Positions 42,201 to 51,600 of a stretch of 64,000 nt of DNA are shown here, piece after piece; positions within the stretch are counted from its first letter, which is position 1; each line of letters opens with the position of its first letter. Source of the DNA: Phytophthora quininea. Taxonomy: Eukaryota; Oomycota; Peronosporomycetes; Peronosporales; Peronosporaceae. A program made the translations under genes and the position numbers. The DNA lies in the NCBI GenBank assembly GCA_011947345.1, contig JAAVTG010000663.1, forward strand, positions 1-64,000, written 5' to 3'. The notes under the pieces were generated by a model, which worked only from the letters and a program-made list of their open reading frames with translations, was not told the origin of the DNA and ran no database searches.

Positions 42201-43375
42201 TTGACGATTCACGAAAGAGGCGAGCGAATTCACCGGCTTCACGTGGATGCACGCTATTCGCTGCAGGAAGCCTCGCCTCGTACTGATACTGCTGTTTAGT
42301 GCCAAGATCCATGAGGTAGTCTGCCAAGTCGCGGTCTGCAGGACATTCAAAGCCCAGCCCCGAAAAGTACGCAGCAACTTCGGATACGGGGCCGTGATAC
42401 ATGACCTCACCGGCGTTGAGGATTAGAATGTTGTCGAAGAGTGCCACAACCTCCGGGGCCGGTTGCAGCAGTGCAATGACCACAGTCTTGTTGAACTTGC
42501 GCGCAATGCTGCGCTGTGTGCTGATGATGTCGAAAGTGGCGGCGCTATCCAACCCCGTACTGATCTCATCCATCAGCGTTACATACTTCATGCCAAACTC
42601 CATCTCGCCAGTGGTCACGCGTTTGCGCTCACCACCAGAGATGCCTCGTAGCAAGGCGTCCCCTATAATGGTATCTTGGCAATCCTGCAGCCCCAATTGC
42701 TGGATCACTATCTCTGGGTAGTGGTCAAATAACTCTTTCACAATAGCCAAGGCCTCGGTGTTGTCTTCATCTGTTCCCTGACTAAACAGCTCGTCACCCC
42801 TTCGAATCAGCTCTCCACCGCAGAATTTGTGCGCGTACTCGAGCGTTTCCTTGACTGAGAGCACAGCGAAGTGCTTGTCCCGTTGGTTGACGTACGCAAC
42901 GAACTGGGGCAGTCGATCTGCCACCTCGTGCTGAGACTGCCCATTGTACGAGATGTCTCCATTGACAGCCACGTTCTTGGACATTGGGAATCGCCCACTG
43001 AGCATCTTCATGAGCGACGACTTGCCCGAACCTGGCTGGCCCAGCACGAGTGTCATGGTGCCCGGTTTGAAGCAACCAGTGACATCTTTGAGGATTTCCT
43101 TTCGCTGCACTTGTTTCCGGTGTCGGATACTGGCGATGGCCATGAGAACCGTGTTCCACAGGGTCGGGAGCCCGCTCGATTGCTCCACCACCGGCACGTC
43201 GGCAGTCACCGATAGGTTTTCGAAGCGGATCTCCACGTGGGGAGCGCCCTACCGAGGCTCGCTCTAGACGAGAGGCCACGTAGTCGTGCATGGCGGCAGG
43301 ACCATGATCCATCAGGGGCATCCCCGCAGTTTCATCTTTCGTAGCGTTCACCTGATCCTGGACTTGTTTGGCCAT
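39233..43375 (-). CDS. PDR-type (ABCG) full-size ABC transporter
   Basis: About 1,380 aa, (NBD-TMD)x2 in the reverse order typical of pleiotropic drug resistance pumps. NBD1: GQPGSGKSS (Walker A), GISGGERKRV (signature) and LMDEISTGLDSA (Walker B region). NBD2: GASGAGKTT, SSTEQMKRLTIG (weakened signature) and LFLDEPTSGLDAR. Each NBD is followed by about six hydrophobic helices, and a large loop with Cys pairs precedes the last helix. The family exports lipophilic toxins and lipids at the plasma membrane. ATG 43375 (MAKQVQDQVN) is preceded by an Inr-like site. Frame breaks near 43250 (one extra C) and 41780 (one missing base) split it into three ORFs with continuous homology. Confidence 0.93.
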
Positions 43376-43409
43376 GGCGATGGGGCTTGTGCTGTTGGCG
43401 GCGAGTCGC

Positions 43410-43416
43410 GAAGTGA
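43410..43416 (-). promoter_or_regulatory. Oomycete Inr-like element of the ABC transporter
   Basis: Minus-strand TCACTTC (YCAYTYY) 35-41 nt upstream of ATG 43375. Confidence 0.35.
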
Positions 43417-43659
43417 AGCCCACGGTTCAAGGCAACGCAGCTCTTCGCGTCGAAGTGGATCTTGCATGGCTTTACCGGCTAATTGTCATCGATCCGCATG
43501 AATTTGCTCGCCCCTTGCCTCCGCATGTAAGCCCGTGGCGTGATGCCGACCCTGCTGCCGATACTGCCGGCGGAATGATCAACTTCAACGCGGTGGCAGT
43601 TCGCCAAGTTGCCAGTCAAGCGAGAGCAGCCCAGCGCCAGTGCTGTCGCCGTTGCGTGC

Positions 43660-44438
43660 CAAGCCGCAAGAGCGCGACGACTGACGCTCATTTGCGCCGT
43701 GCAGGACGTCGCCGGGCGCGTGTTCACCGTCCGCATCGGCGCCGACGCGTCGGTACACGAGCTCAAGGCCGAGATCTCCAAGCAGAACGTCCTCGCGTTG
43801 ACCACCCCACCTTGCTGGACGTCTATTCGATGCGCAGCTTCCACAGGGCTGGGACAGACTCGAGAACGAGTGCGTGGAGGACCTGGACCCGGACGACCAC
43901 AGAGAACACTCTCCACTCAAGACCACGCAGCGCATCCGCTCCGTCTTCGGCGGGTCCGTCCCCGCCTTCGACTCGGGCGTGGTGCACGCGATCGCGGAGA
44001 GAGTCAACGACCCAGTGCTCACTGTCATCCCGTGCCCTGCAGCGGGCATGGCTCTCCCGGACGACAAGCCGCTCGGTGACAGTGCCACGGAAGAGGAGTA
44101 TGAGCGTACGATCGCGTGAAGGAAGCGCTGGGGCTGTTTGTGAATTGGTCCTTCCCAGGCACCGACTTCTCTCAGGAGCACGACTTCCAAGTTTCGGGGA
44201 CAAGCAAGTGTTCATCGCCAGCACGACCACGTGGTGCCAGTTGTACGTGGCCTGCAACAAGGTGGTCGAGAAGGCTGACGGCCCCGTCATAAGCCGTTGG
44301 GTCGAGGGGTTTACGCGGGTTTCCAGCGATACTCTGGATTTCGGAACGCAAGTGGAAACCCTTCCAGCGTGGCCTGACCTCTGGCAGTATTTGCAGACAC
44401 CTACCAGCTTTATCCAAGGCGGTGGCATCGTCCTTTGA
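43660..44438 (+). pseudogene. Crinkler-like N-terminal domain followed by broken C-terminal region
   Basis: The segment LTLICAVQDVAGRVFTVRIG, then ADASVHELKAEISKQN (43684-43791), resembles the ubiquitin-like N-terminal domain of oomycete Crinkler effectors (usual form CAIVG-AGS-F-VDID---V-DLK-AI). Downstream pieces lie in three frames: HPTLLDVY, QLPQGWDRLENECVEDLDPD and PVLTVIPCPAAGMALPDDKP, then CQLYVACNKVVEKADGPVIS and WVEGFTRVSSDTLDFGTQVE to the stop at 44438. No convincing LFLAK motif and no clear start codon were found. It may be a decayed Crinkler, or a gene with several consensus indels. The sequence is described only as it stands. Confidence 0.45.
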
Positions 44439-44621
44439 TATCAACATGCCAAGACATGATCGTGAAGAAATCCCCGCCGTAATAAAGCAATCTTGCACAT
44501 CTCGGGCTTCGTCGTATCAAGCTTCCTTGCAAATATAGCTCGCCAGGAGAAACTGCTGTGTCCCGAGCCAAATTCGCCCTCGCCACAGCCATCCCGACAG
44601 CTTGCGTGGTCTAGCTCGGCC

Positions 44622-46811
44622 ATGTCGTTCTTCACGCTGGACCACGGCGCTAGTTTTCAGCAGAACCACCAGCAAATTGGAGGGTCATTGCCGCCCAAGC
44701 TCACGAGTCCAATGAGTTCGGCAACCACTGCGAGTTCAAAGAAGGAAGAACAGCGTCGACAACCTTCGAGGACACCACCAGATCGTCCAGCGGGAACACA
44801 GTCACTCACACCAGAGGCAGCGAGCGAACTCGATCCGTTGTCAGCGCTCAATCTCGCGCGCAGCAGACCCTTGGCTTGGAAACTCTTTGCTGTCTCGAAC
44901 TGCGTGCAATTTTCTTGACAGTGCTGAGGGGGCCACTGCGTCTGCTGTAGCTGCAACTTCGCTCAAAGTGGTAGCAGTTGACACTGAGGATTGGGGCGAG
45001 TTCGTCACCTTCTCACCGAGCGAGCAACAACGGAGGCAAGTGGATGGAAGTTCCACCCCACCAATTCGGAGGGTATCGCCACCCTCGCTGCGTCTTCCCG
45101 ACGGAAACAGTGAACGCAATCAGAAGCCGTGTGGTGACAACGCGAATATCGATCGCAGTCGTAGCTGGAGCACAACTTCACTTTCTATGGGCATCCGAAA
45201 CAACACTCCGACTCACGCGGCGCCATCAAACACTTGGTCGCGGCAAGCAATTCCTAGTACACGAAGTGGGGAGAGCAAAGGCTTTGCAACTACTTTACTA
45301 TCTCGCCTACTCTCACTGGGAGAGCCATCGAGCTCGCCACGCGGCAGCCAACCCAGTTCAGCACCGATACCCAGACGAAACTACGATTCTTACGACGTCA
45401 CCTTCGAGCACGGCCCAGTGGGTATCGATCTTGAGACGGACTGGTACGGACGCCAAGCCGTAGTAAAAGGATTCCGGGGTATTAACTCAGCTGGAGACGA
45501 TGGCCCGGCAAAGAGGTGTGGCCTTATCCGCGTGGGTGACGTCCTCACCGCTATCAACGGAGCATCGTGTTTGGAGATGAATTTCCAGGAAACTCTGGAG
45601 GCACTTCGCATTGCCGGCAAATCTCGCCACACACTTCACTTTAAGTCTCTGGAGGCTGTTGGGGACTTGAGCATTTACGCTAGTGACAAGGACGTTGTAC
45701 AGGCACGTGCCTTCATCGATCAAAACAAGCAGCGGTTTTACCGCCCGCCTCGAGCCACGGAAGGAGCCGGAGCCCACGAGCTCATCAACGGATGCATCGA
45801 ACGCCTGCGAGGAGAACTCGTGACAGCCTTGAATTTCCATCGAGAGGAAACGGGCGAGTTCTTGCTTGCTGCCTCTTGCGCTAGTGATGGCTCAGGTCCA
45901 TTTATTTTCCACACATTGCGGGACTCGCACCTTCGTACGATGCGAGAATTGCCACAGAGCGAGGACTCTGCTGTTTATCTGGGTCGGCTAGACCCCAGCT
46001 TTCTTGGCACTGAATTCACATTACTGGATCATCACACGAAAACCCACCAGAATACGACAACGAACTCGCTTTCCTGGTGTACACTGCTAACGTACTGGGC
46101 CGCGTGCCAAACTCGCTGAAATGTGTGATTTCCAAACCTGAGGACGACCACGGCGAGGATGAACAGGATTATGTTGGCTCAAATAAGCCAACTAGTCTCC
46201 ACCAGCAACGATCAGGAATGGGTACTGACGGCGCCATTTTCAACACGCACACCACACGACTTGGGCGCAGCGCAAGCTTATCAGAGCGATACAATCGGCT
46301 CCAGCAATCTCGCCGCGTGCCTCTTACCGAACGTCTGCGGAGCTTCACGTTGGATGATTTGGATGAGCGTTTGGGACTGGCCGCGGATGGAGCTCTTAGT
46401 TGGATGGACGACGACGATGTTGAAGGCCAAGCTCGCGCCATGCGAGTTCGTCAAGCCCGGATGAAGAGCAACCGCACGGCTTCTATGGGTCAAATCTCGT
46501 ACGGTGCCGTGGAGCAGGAGGAATACCTGAAAGACATGTTTGTTTTTGAGACGAAGCAGCCATCATGGAACGAAGAGCTTGGTGCTTGGACTCTCAACTT
46601 CCAAGGTCGTGTGAAGGTTGCATCCAAGAAAAATTTCCTGCTCGTGGGAACTGACACCGACGAGAACGGCGACGAAGAGGAAATCACGGTGTTGCGCTTC
46701 GGCAAAGTGTCCAAAACGCGCTTCACCCTGGACTATGCGGCGCCGATGGCTCCAATTCAGGCCTTAGCTGTTGCCTGTTCTGCTTTCGCGAACAAAATGG
46801 CTGTCACCTAA
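44622..46811 (+). CDS. Tubby-like protein with an internal PDZ domain
   Basis: About 729 aa. A Ser/Thr-rich disordered N-terminus (MSFFTLDHGASF) is followed by a PDZ domain (VTFEHGPVGIDLETDWYGRQ, then CGLIRVGDVLTAINGASC, about 45.4-45.66 kb). The C-terminal Tubby domain (about 45.8-46.8 kb) shows LDPSFLGTEFTLLD, VYTANVLGRVPNSLKCVI, WTLNFQGRVKVASKKNF and the family end VLRFGKVSKTRFTLDY...AFANKM. Tubby domains bind PI(4,5)P2 and in other eukaryotes deliver receptors to cilia with IFT. An insertion of about 100 aa, rich in Ser/Arg, splits the Tubby barrel. Frame changes near 44885 and 46045 compensate each other. Confidence 0.88.
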
Positions 46812-46941
46812 ACCAATGCGGTCATCGAGGATTACTTTAGCTCACCTACATTCAAAATCGCCATTTCTGAACAACAGAAGCACAGTCAAGATGATCGATT
46901 GTCTAGCCCAGTGTTAAAAGCAAAACTCCTTAGCACGGAAC

Positions 46942-47879
46942 TCACATGTGAGGAGACAGCTCCATCCCGGTTAGAAGTAGGTCACCAGGCTGGTCAATGA
47001 AAGCACGCACATCCGCCGATGGGATAAACGCCACATGACCCGCCAGCGCCTGCCGCATTTGCCACGCCGCGTGCGGTTCCCGGTCGTGTGTTGCTGGTTC
47101 CACGTCGTCGTTGGCAAGTGGAGGCACGATGCCCTCCACCATACCAACGCACTCGCCGCTTGCACCAACCACGGCCCCGCCGCACATTCCTTCCTCCAGC
47201 AGCTCCTGACTCCACGCAAAGGCCTGTCCGCTCCTGTTACTGCCGACAAAGTGCCCGCGCACCATCTTGGGCGTCTGGAATCCTTCCTCTCCACCGTCAG
47301 TAAATTGTTTGTGACCAGAGAAGTCCACCTCGGCTCCTTGTCCAGAAGGGTCGGTCTGCAGCGCCAATGGCTCGAGACCTACTGTGGACATCATTTGCGT
47401 CCACTCGTGGGCGTCCGTGTTGTCCAGTGTGAGCAGTGCCAAATCTCTGCTCTCGTGGATATTTACTTGAGGACGTAATGGCAGATCCAGTAGCACTTGA
47501 GGACGCTGAGGGACGCTCTGAGTTGGATCCTCTTGCTGCTCCACCGCCAGCAGCTGCAGTGAGTGCCTCACAAAGTCCTCGCCGACGAATTGCAGCCAGT
47601 CCCAAGTGGACGCAAAGTTCTTGGGGAAGAGCCACGGACACGCCACGTGCTGGCACGTGACCACGGCGGGTGGCGAGCCAGCAGAAGGCTGCACCAGCAC
47701 TGCCGAGCCGCTGCGAAATGGGTAAAAGAGATTGACAGTCAGAGCGTGTCGGCGGTGCATACTTGGAGTGCAAGGATACTGGCGAACCTGCTGAGGTACT
47801 CGAGCGACGTCATGCCCTCGTGCGGCAGGCAGAAGCGCGTCGTGAGCGACAGCACGGCGCGGCGGGATCGGCTCGCCAT
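46942..47879 (-). CDS. Chymotrypsin-fold (PA clan) peptidase with Cys in the nucleophile position
   Basis: 286 aa in two exons (47879-47788 and 47710-46942, 77-bp intron), no frame break. The leader MASRSRRAVLSLTTRF is basic and amphipathic, suggesting mitochondrial import. Family landmarks: GSAVLVQP...VVTCQHVA (His about 52), ESRDLALLTLDN (Asp about 120) and EEGMCGGAVVGASGECVGMV (nucleophile position about 207). In trypsin-like proteases the last motif is G-x-S-G-G; here it is G-M-C-G-G. A Cys at this place is typical of 3C-like viral proteases and rare in cellular ones. It may be an active Cys peptidase or a dead homologue. An upstream splice acceptor near 47925 hints at a 5' exon. Confidence 0.75.
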
Positions 47880-49293
47880 CAGGACTTTGATGGCCCACTC
47901 AAAATGATGTAAATGGTGTACCTGCGTACATAATTTGTATGCGAGACCGCCAAGTTGAGGCTCAAGCACTAACTCGAGCCGGCTTGGCTGCGTGATCAAC
48001 GAGAATGTGCCAGCCCAACCGCCGTGTGCCCTTCGAGCTGTGCTAGGCAACAGCCGGGCAGCAGGAAAGCTAAGTTGCGAGCTGCTGTCTGCAGGTGTTA
48101 GGAGGTAGTCTTTTTAACGATTAGTTATTAGTCTCCTTGATGCAGCTTCAATCGATGAAGCATCGTTGGTTCTCTCGGCTTGGGCCGATTGAAAACGTAT
48201 GGCAGTTTCCGGTCGGGAGCTTCGGGCATGCAGTCCACGACTAGTCTGAGATATATTCATTGCATCCTGCTTCTTTGGTCTGTCCCCACATACTCTTCAC
48301 TTGATGTTGCGCCGTCCAAGATTTTCCTTCGTGTACTATGCGGTTGCGGGTCTGCCAAAGCAGGGTAAACGCCACGCTGCACAGAGCCCTGTTGAATTGA
48401 CCGTACATTGCTGCATTTGACGAATGAATTGCTCGCTTACTGGAGGAGCTTTGCGTTGGGCAATGTTACTGCTGAACCACTGGATCTCTTCTTCGGATAC
48501 CGCCCATCCAAACCAGTGAGTTCAAAGGAATCGCCGGGCTCGTAGACAGCAGTCTGCAGGTGTTACCGACTCGCAGGCAAAAAGATTTGTCCACACGGTT
48601 GGAACCGTGATCTGCAGTGTCATCTGCACTGCAGATGACGGTGACAACCGCATGGACAAATCTTTGCCTCTGCCATGATCCAGCACAGGAGCGGCACCAT
48701 TCAAGAATGCCGCCAAGCCTCGCCGGCGTCATCCGCGATCGCACACCTGCCGCTGTCTTGACAGTCACTGCTGCAGGGAGCCCACGACGCAGCTACGGCA
48801 TTTCTCCCTGTGTCGAGGGACTCGAGAATCGAGGCGATGGCATCACGTGGCTGTGGTAATGCTTCGGGCAAGGGAGTTTAAGCGCAGAATCGGACGCTGT
48901 TCATCGGCCCCGTCACGCTTAGATGAACGCCGGCGCGACACGCCTCAAGCCATTCAAATCCGCCAGATGCCCGACGACACCTGCTGCACCGCGATCGTCG
49001 GGGATCAAATCACACAAACGACTTTACTTGGTGTCTCGATGGTCTCTGCGCAGCATGCCGCGGCCTTCCCTGCGCTTATAGACTTGCACAGTGCTTGCCT
49101 CCACGTACAGAGAGCTTCGCGCGTCAGCACTAACGCGTTTTTGTTTGCCTTGATCACGACCCGCAGCTCTCGCTGTCTTGCGGCTACGTGAGCGCCATAC
49201 TCGATGATCACTGCTGTGCCAGTCAGGCCTGGTTGTGGCGTGATCCCCACTTGGGCATTCCCCGCCTCCCGGACACGAACTCGAGCCAAGACG
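47880..49293. other. 1.4-kb region without a supportable gene, containing a hairpin
   Basis: Only short overlapping ORFs without motifs. TCTGCAGGTGTTA occurs at about 48088 and 48552 as a short direct repeat. A strong imperfect inverted repeat lies at 48573-48674. The right end is the promoter of the bZIP gene. Confidence 0.5.
48573..48674. repeat. Imperfect inverted repeat forming a long hairpin (about 47-bp arms, 7-nt loop)
   Basis: Arms 48573-48619 and 48627-48674 pair along most of their length, with loop TCATCTG. The core AAAGATTTGTCC pairs with GGACAAATCTTT, and CTGCAGTG next to the loop pairs perfectly with CACTGCAG. No flanking target duplication was recognised. It could be a foldback/MITE remnant or a small-RNA precursor. 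Confidence 0.75.
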
Positions 49294-50445
49294 ATGGACC
49301 GCGTCTCAAGCATCTTCGAGCGCTTCGACCCAGAACGCTCGGCCCTGACCTCCGACGTGATTGCGCACGTTCGGCAGCGCGCGTCAGTCAGCGGCGCCAG
49401 AGTGCACTCGACGGACAAACGCTACGGACCGGCAACTCCTCCACAAGCCCCGGCACAGCGATCGACTTCTCTCCGCATCCCCGAAACAACCAAGCCGCAG
49501 TTCCCGCTTCGCCAGCTGATGGAGGTGTCGCTGTCTCGGAAGTTCGACAGCGTCGATCTGCAGGGGCCGGCAAACTCCCCACAAGACGCAGCGCCAGCGC
49601 CGCGACCCACTTCATTCCACACACCGACTCACCCGCTGTCGGCATTCCATGCCGCGGGGAAAAGAGCAGCCCCGCCAACCACCAAGCCTAAGCCAAAACG
49701 CAAGCGTATTCGCATCAAGACGGAGCGACGTCGCGAACAGTGCCGCACAAACCAAGCGCGCTACCGAAAGAAGCAGACCGACTACGCCAAGAATCTCGAG
49801 ATTACTGTCGATCAGCTCAAGCACGAGATCCCGCTGCTCGAGAAGCAGCGCAGTCGGCTCATGTCGACTGCCAAACCGAGTGCTCTAAAAGTCGTCGAAG
49901 AGTACTTTCGCGTCTTCAGCCGCGGCATCCGGTCGTCGTCCGTTGCGGGTCCTCAGGCCTGGCTGCAGAGCTCCGAGGAGCAGCAGCGGATCGCGTTTTT
50001 AAAGGCTGCGATGGCTCCCAACGTCGCCTTCGGAGAGCTACTTGGCGTCGAGGCTTTCGTGGAGCAGTGGAAGCGCTACTCCTGCCATTTCAACGACCTG
50101 TTCTTCCAGCTGGAACACTTGAGGCAGTCGAATCCGGAAATGGTCGAGGCCTTCGCCACACTCAACGTGACGATATCGGAGACATCGCTCCAGCACATTT
50201 TCTCGCATCTGGCCGAACCAACAACGGGTAGAGCGGCGGCGTTGCGGTCGAAGCTGCTTGGCCAGCGACTGTTTCTGCCGTACTCTGCCTTGTTCATGTG
50301 GGACGAGGACAATTGCTGGGTCACGAGGGTGGAGTCGTCGATAGACTTCCTCAAGCCGATTCGCCAGCTAGTGGGGTCCCTGGAAGACGCAGCGTTTGTA
50401 CTTGCGCGCGCTCTCATCACTCCAGACTGCGTTATTGGTAAATGA
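49294..50445 (+). CDS. Oomycete bZIP transcription factor with Cys in place of the invariant Asn
   Basis: 383 aa, no frame break. Basic region RREQCRTNQARYRKKQ (about residues 148-163) followed by a leucine-zipper-like heptad region (LEITVDQLKHEIPLLEKQRS). Aligning the last Arg of the basic motif, the normally invariant DNA-contacting Asn is Cys (CRTNQARYR against NxxAAxxSR). This substitution is known from a class of oomycete bZIPs. The C-terminal 200 residues form the helical/PAS-like region usual in these proteins (RSKLLGQRLFLPYSALFMWD). The start is ATG 49294 (MDRVSSIFERF); the frame is open upstream to 49204 but without Inr support. Expected in the nucleus. Confidence 0.88.
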   Translation: MDRVSSIFERFDPERSALTSDVIAHVRQRASVSGARVHSTDKRYGPATPPQAPAQRSTSLRIPETTKPQFPLRQLMEVSLSRKFDSVDLQGPANSPQDAAPAPRPTSFHTPTHPLSAFHAAGKRAAPPTTKPKPKRKRIRIKTERRREQCRTNQARYRKKQTDYAKNLEITVDQLKHEIPLLEKQRSRLMSTAKPSALKVVEEYFRVFSRGIRSSSVAGPQAWLQSSEEQQRIAFLKAAMAPNVAFGELLGVEAFVEQWKRYSCHFNDLFFQLEHLRQSNPEMVEAFATLNVTISETSLQHIFSHLAEPTTGRAAALRSKLLGQRLFLPYSALFMWDEDNCWVTRVESSIDFLKPIRQLVGSLEDAAFVLARALITPDCVIGK

Positions 50446-50478
50446 AGCTTTTCTATATAAAAGTTTAGTAACACTCCA

Positions 50479-50485
50479 TCATTTT
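50479..50485 (+). promoter_or_regulatory. Oomycete Inr-like element of VPS25
   Basis: TCATTTT (YCAYTYY) followed by CGATTATCC, 16-22 nt before ATG 50502. Confidence 0.45.
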
Positions 50486-50501
50486 CGATTATCCTGCCAA
50501 T

Positions 50502-51217
50502 ATGGACAAGTTCTGCTACCCCGAGTACTACGACTTCCCTCCCTTCTTCACGTGCGTCGAGGCCACCAACTGCACCTATGATGGAGATTACTAACTGCTG
50601 CTCCGCAGCCTGCAGCCCGTACGCGCAACGCGCGAGAAGCAGCTCATACTATGGCAGCAGCTCATCCTCGAGTACCACCGCGCGCATGAGCTGCCTCTGT
50701 TCCAGCCGCTGGCCTCGTCGCTCTTCGAAAACGTCAAGATCTCGCGCAACATGGCGCAGGACGGGCGGCTGGCGGTGGTGGAGCACCTGATCAAGTGCGG
50801 CCACGGCCGCTGGGAGGACGACACCAAGACGCGCTGCCGCATCATGTGGAAGAAGCCGGCGGAGTGGGCCGTCGAGGTCTACGACTTTGCCAAAGAACAC
50901 GGCATGCTCGGCAACGTATTTACGGTCTACGAGCTGTACGCGGGGGAGGAGACGCTGGGGACGAGTAGGTGGACCAAACAGTAGGAGCCTGGAGATAGAG
51001 AAGACTGAGGCTTTGCTTTGACAGATATTCATGGGATGGAGCCGTGGCTGCTACGAGAGGCGTTGCAGGTGCTGGAGGCGGAAGGAAAGGTGCGTTTGTA
51101 TGCGCAGAAAAGTTCATTTGGGAGGTAGGAATGCTCACAACTTGCTGGTGGAAGGCTGCGGTGATTGCTGGCGAAACATGCGAAGAAGACGGCGTCAAGT
51201 TCTTGGCGACGGACTAG
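50502..51217 (+). CDS. VPS25: ESCRT-II subunit VPS25
   Basis: 177 aa in four exons (50502-50551, 50609-50964, 51025-51089 and 51155-51217), with introns of 57, 60 and 65 bp. All phases join without correction. The length equals that of the animal protein. Family features are FPPFFTLQP at the N-terminus (the PPXF contact to VPS22/VPS36), WQQLILEYHRAHELPLF, the winged-helix segment IMWKKPAEWAVEVYDFA, VFTVYELYAGE and a C-terminal GVKF. Two VPS25 copies per ESCRT-II recruit VPS20 and start ESCRT-III assembly on endosomes. One of the few genes here with no frame break. Confidence 0.93.
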
Positions 51218-51600
51218 ACGAGGTTTTGCAACGGGGTGAGCTAGAGCGAGTTTCGTGCTCCTGGCCTTTCGCACATGGGACCAAGGCTTGAAGCTTTCTT
51301 CCAATAGGGCAACGGGATCAAAGGCTGGCTGTCAGGATAATATGGCGGCGCTAGTGTGACGATGCCCCTCTTGGGCGGAAATGGATGGCTAGTTGCATGC
51401 GAAACGGGGCCTGATGGAATGAACCAAGTTTTACTAGTAAGTGGTTTGCTTGTCTTACAGCATTTCGTTCAACGGGTTGTTTGGTTCCTGTCCCAAGGAT
51501 GCACACGGAAGCCGCATCGAGAGAACTACGTTGGAGGAGAAAACCCAGCAGGCAGCAAGCTGCTCGGATGTCATTCCTGCTTTTGCATCGCGCTGCCCAC
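51218..51600. other. Intergenic region upstream of the lumazine-synthase-like gene
   Basis: 383 bp with no supportable gene; it holds the promoter element at 51569-51584. Confidence 0.5.
51569..51584 (+). promoter_or_regulatory. Oomycete Inr plus FPR-like element
   Basis: TGTCATTCCTGCTTTT matches the oomycete Inr core TCATTYY and the T-rich flanking part of the combined element. It ends 16 nt before ATG 51601 and thereby supports that start. The paralogue downstream has TGTCATTTCTCG at the equivalent place. Confidence 0.5.
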
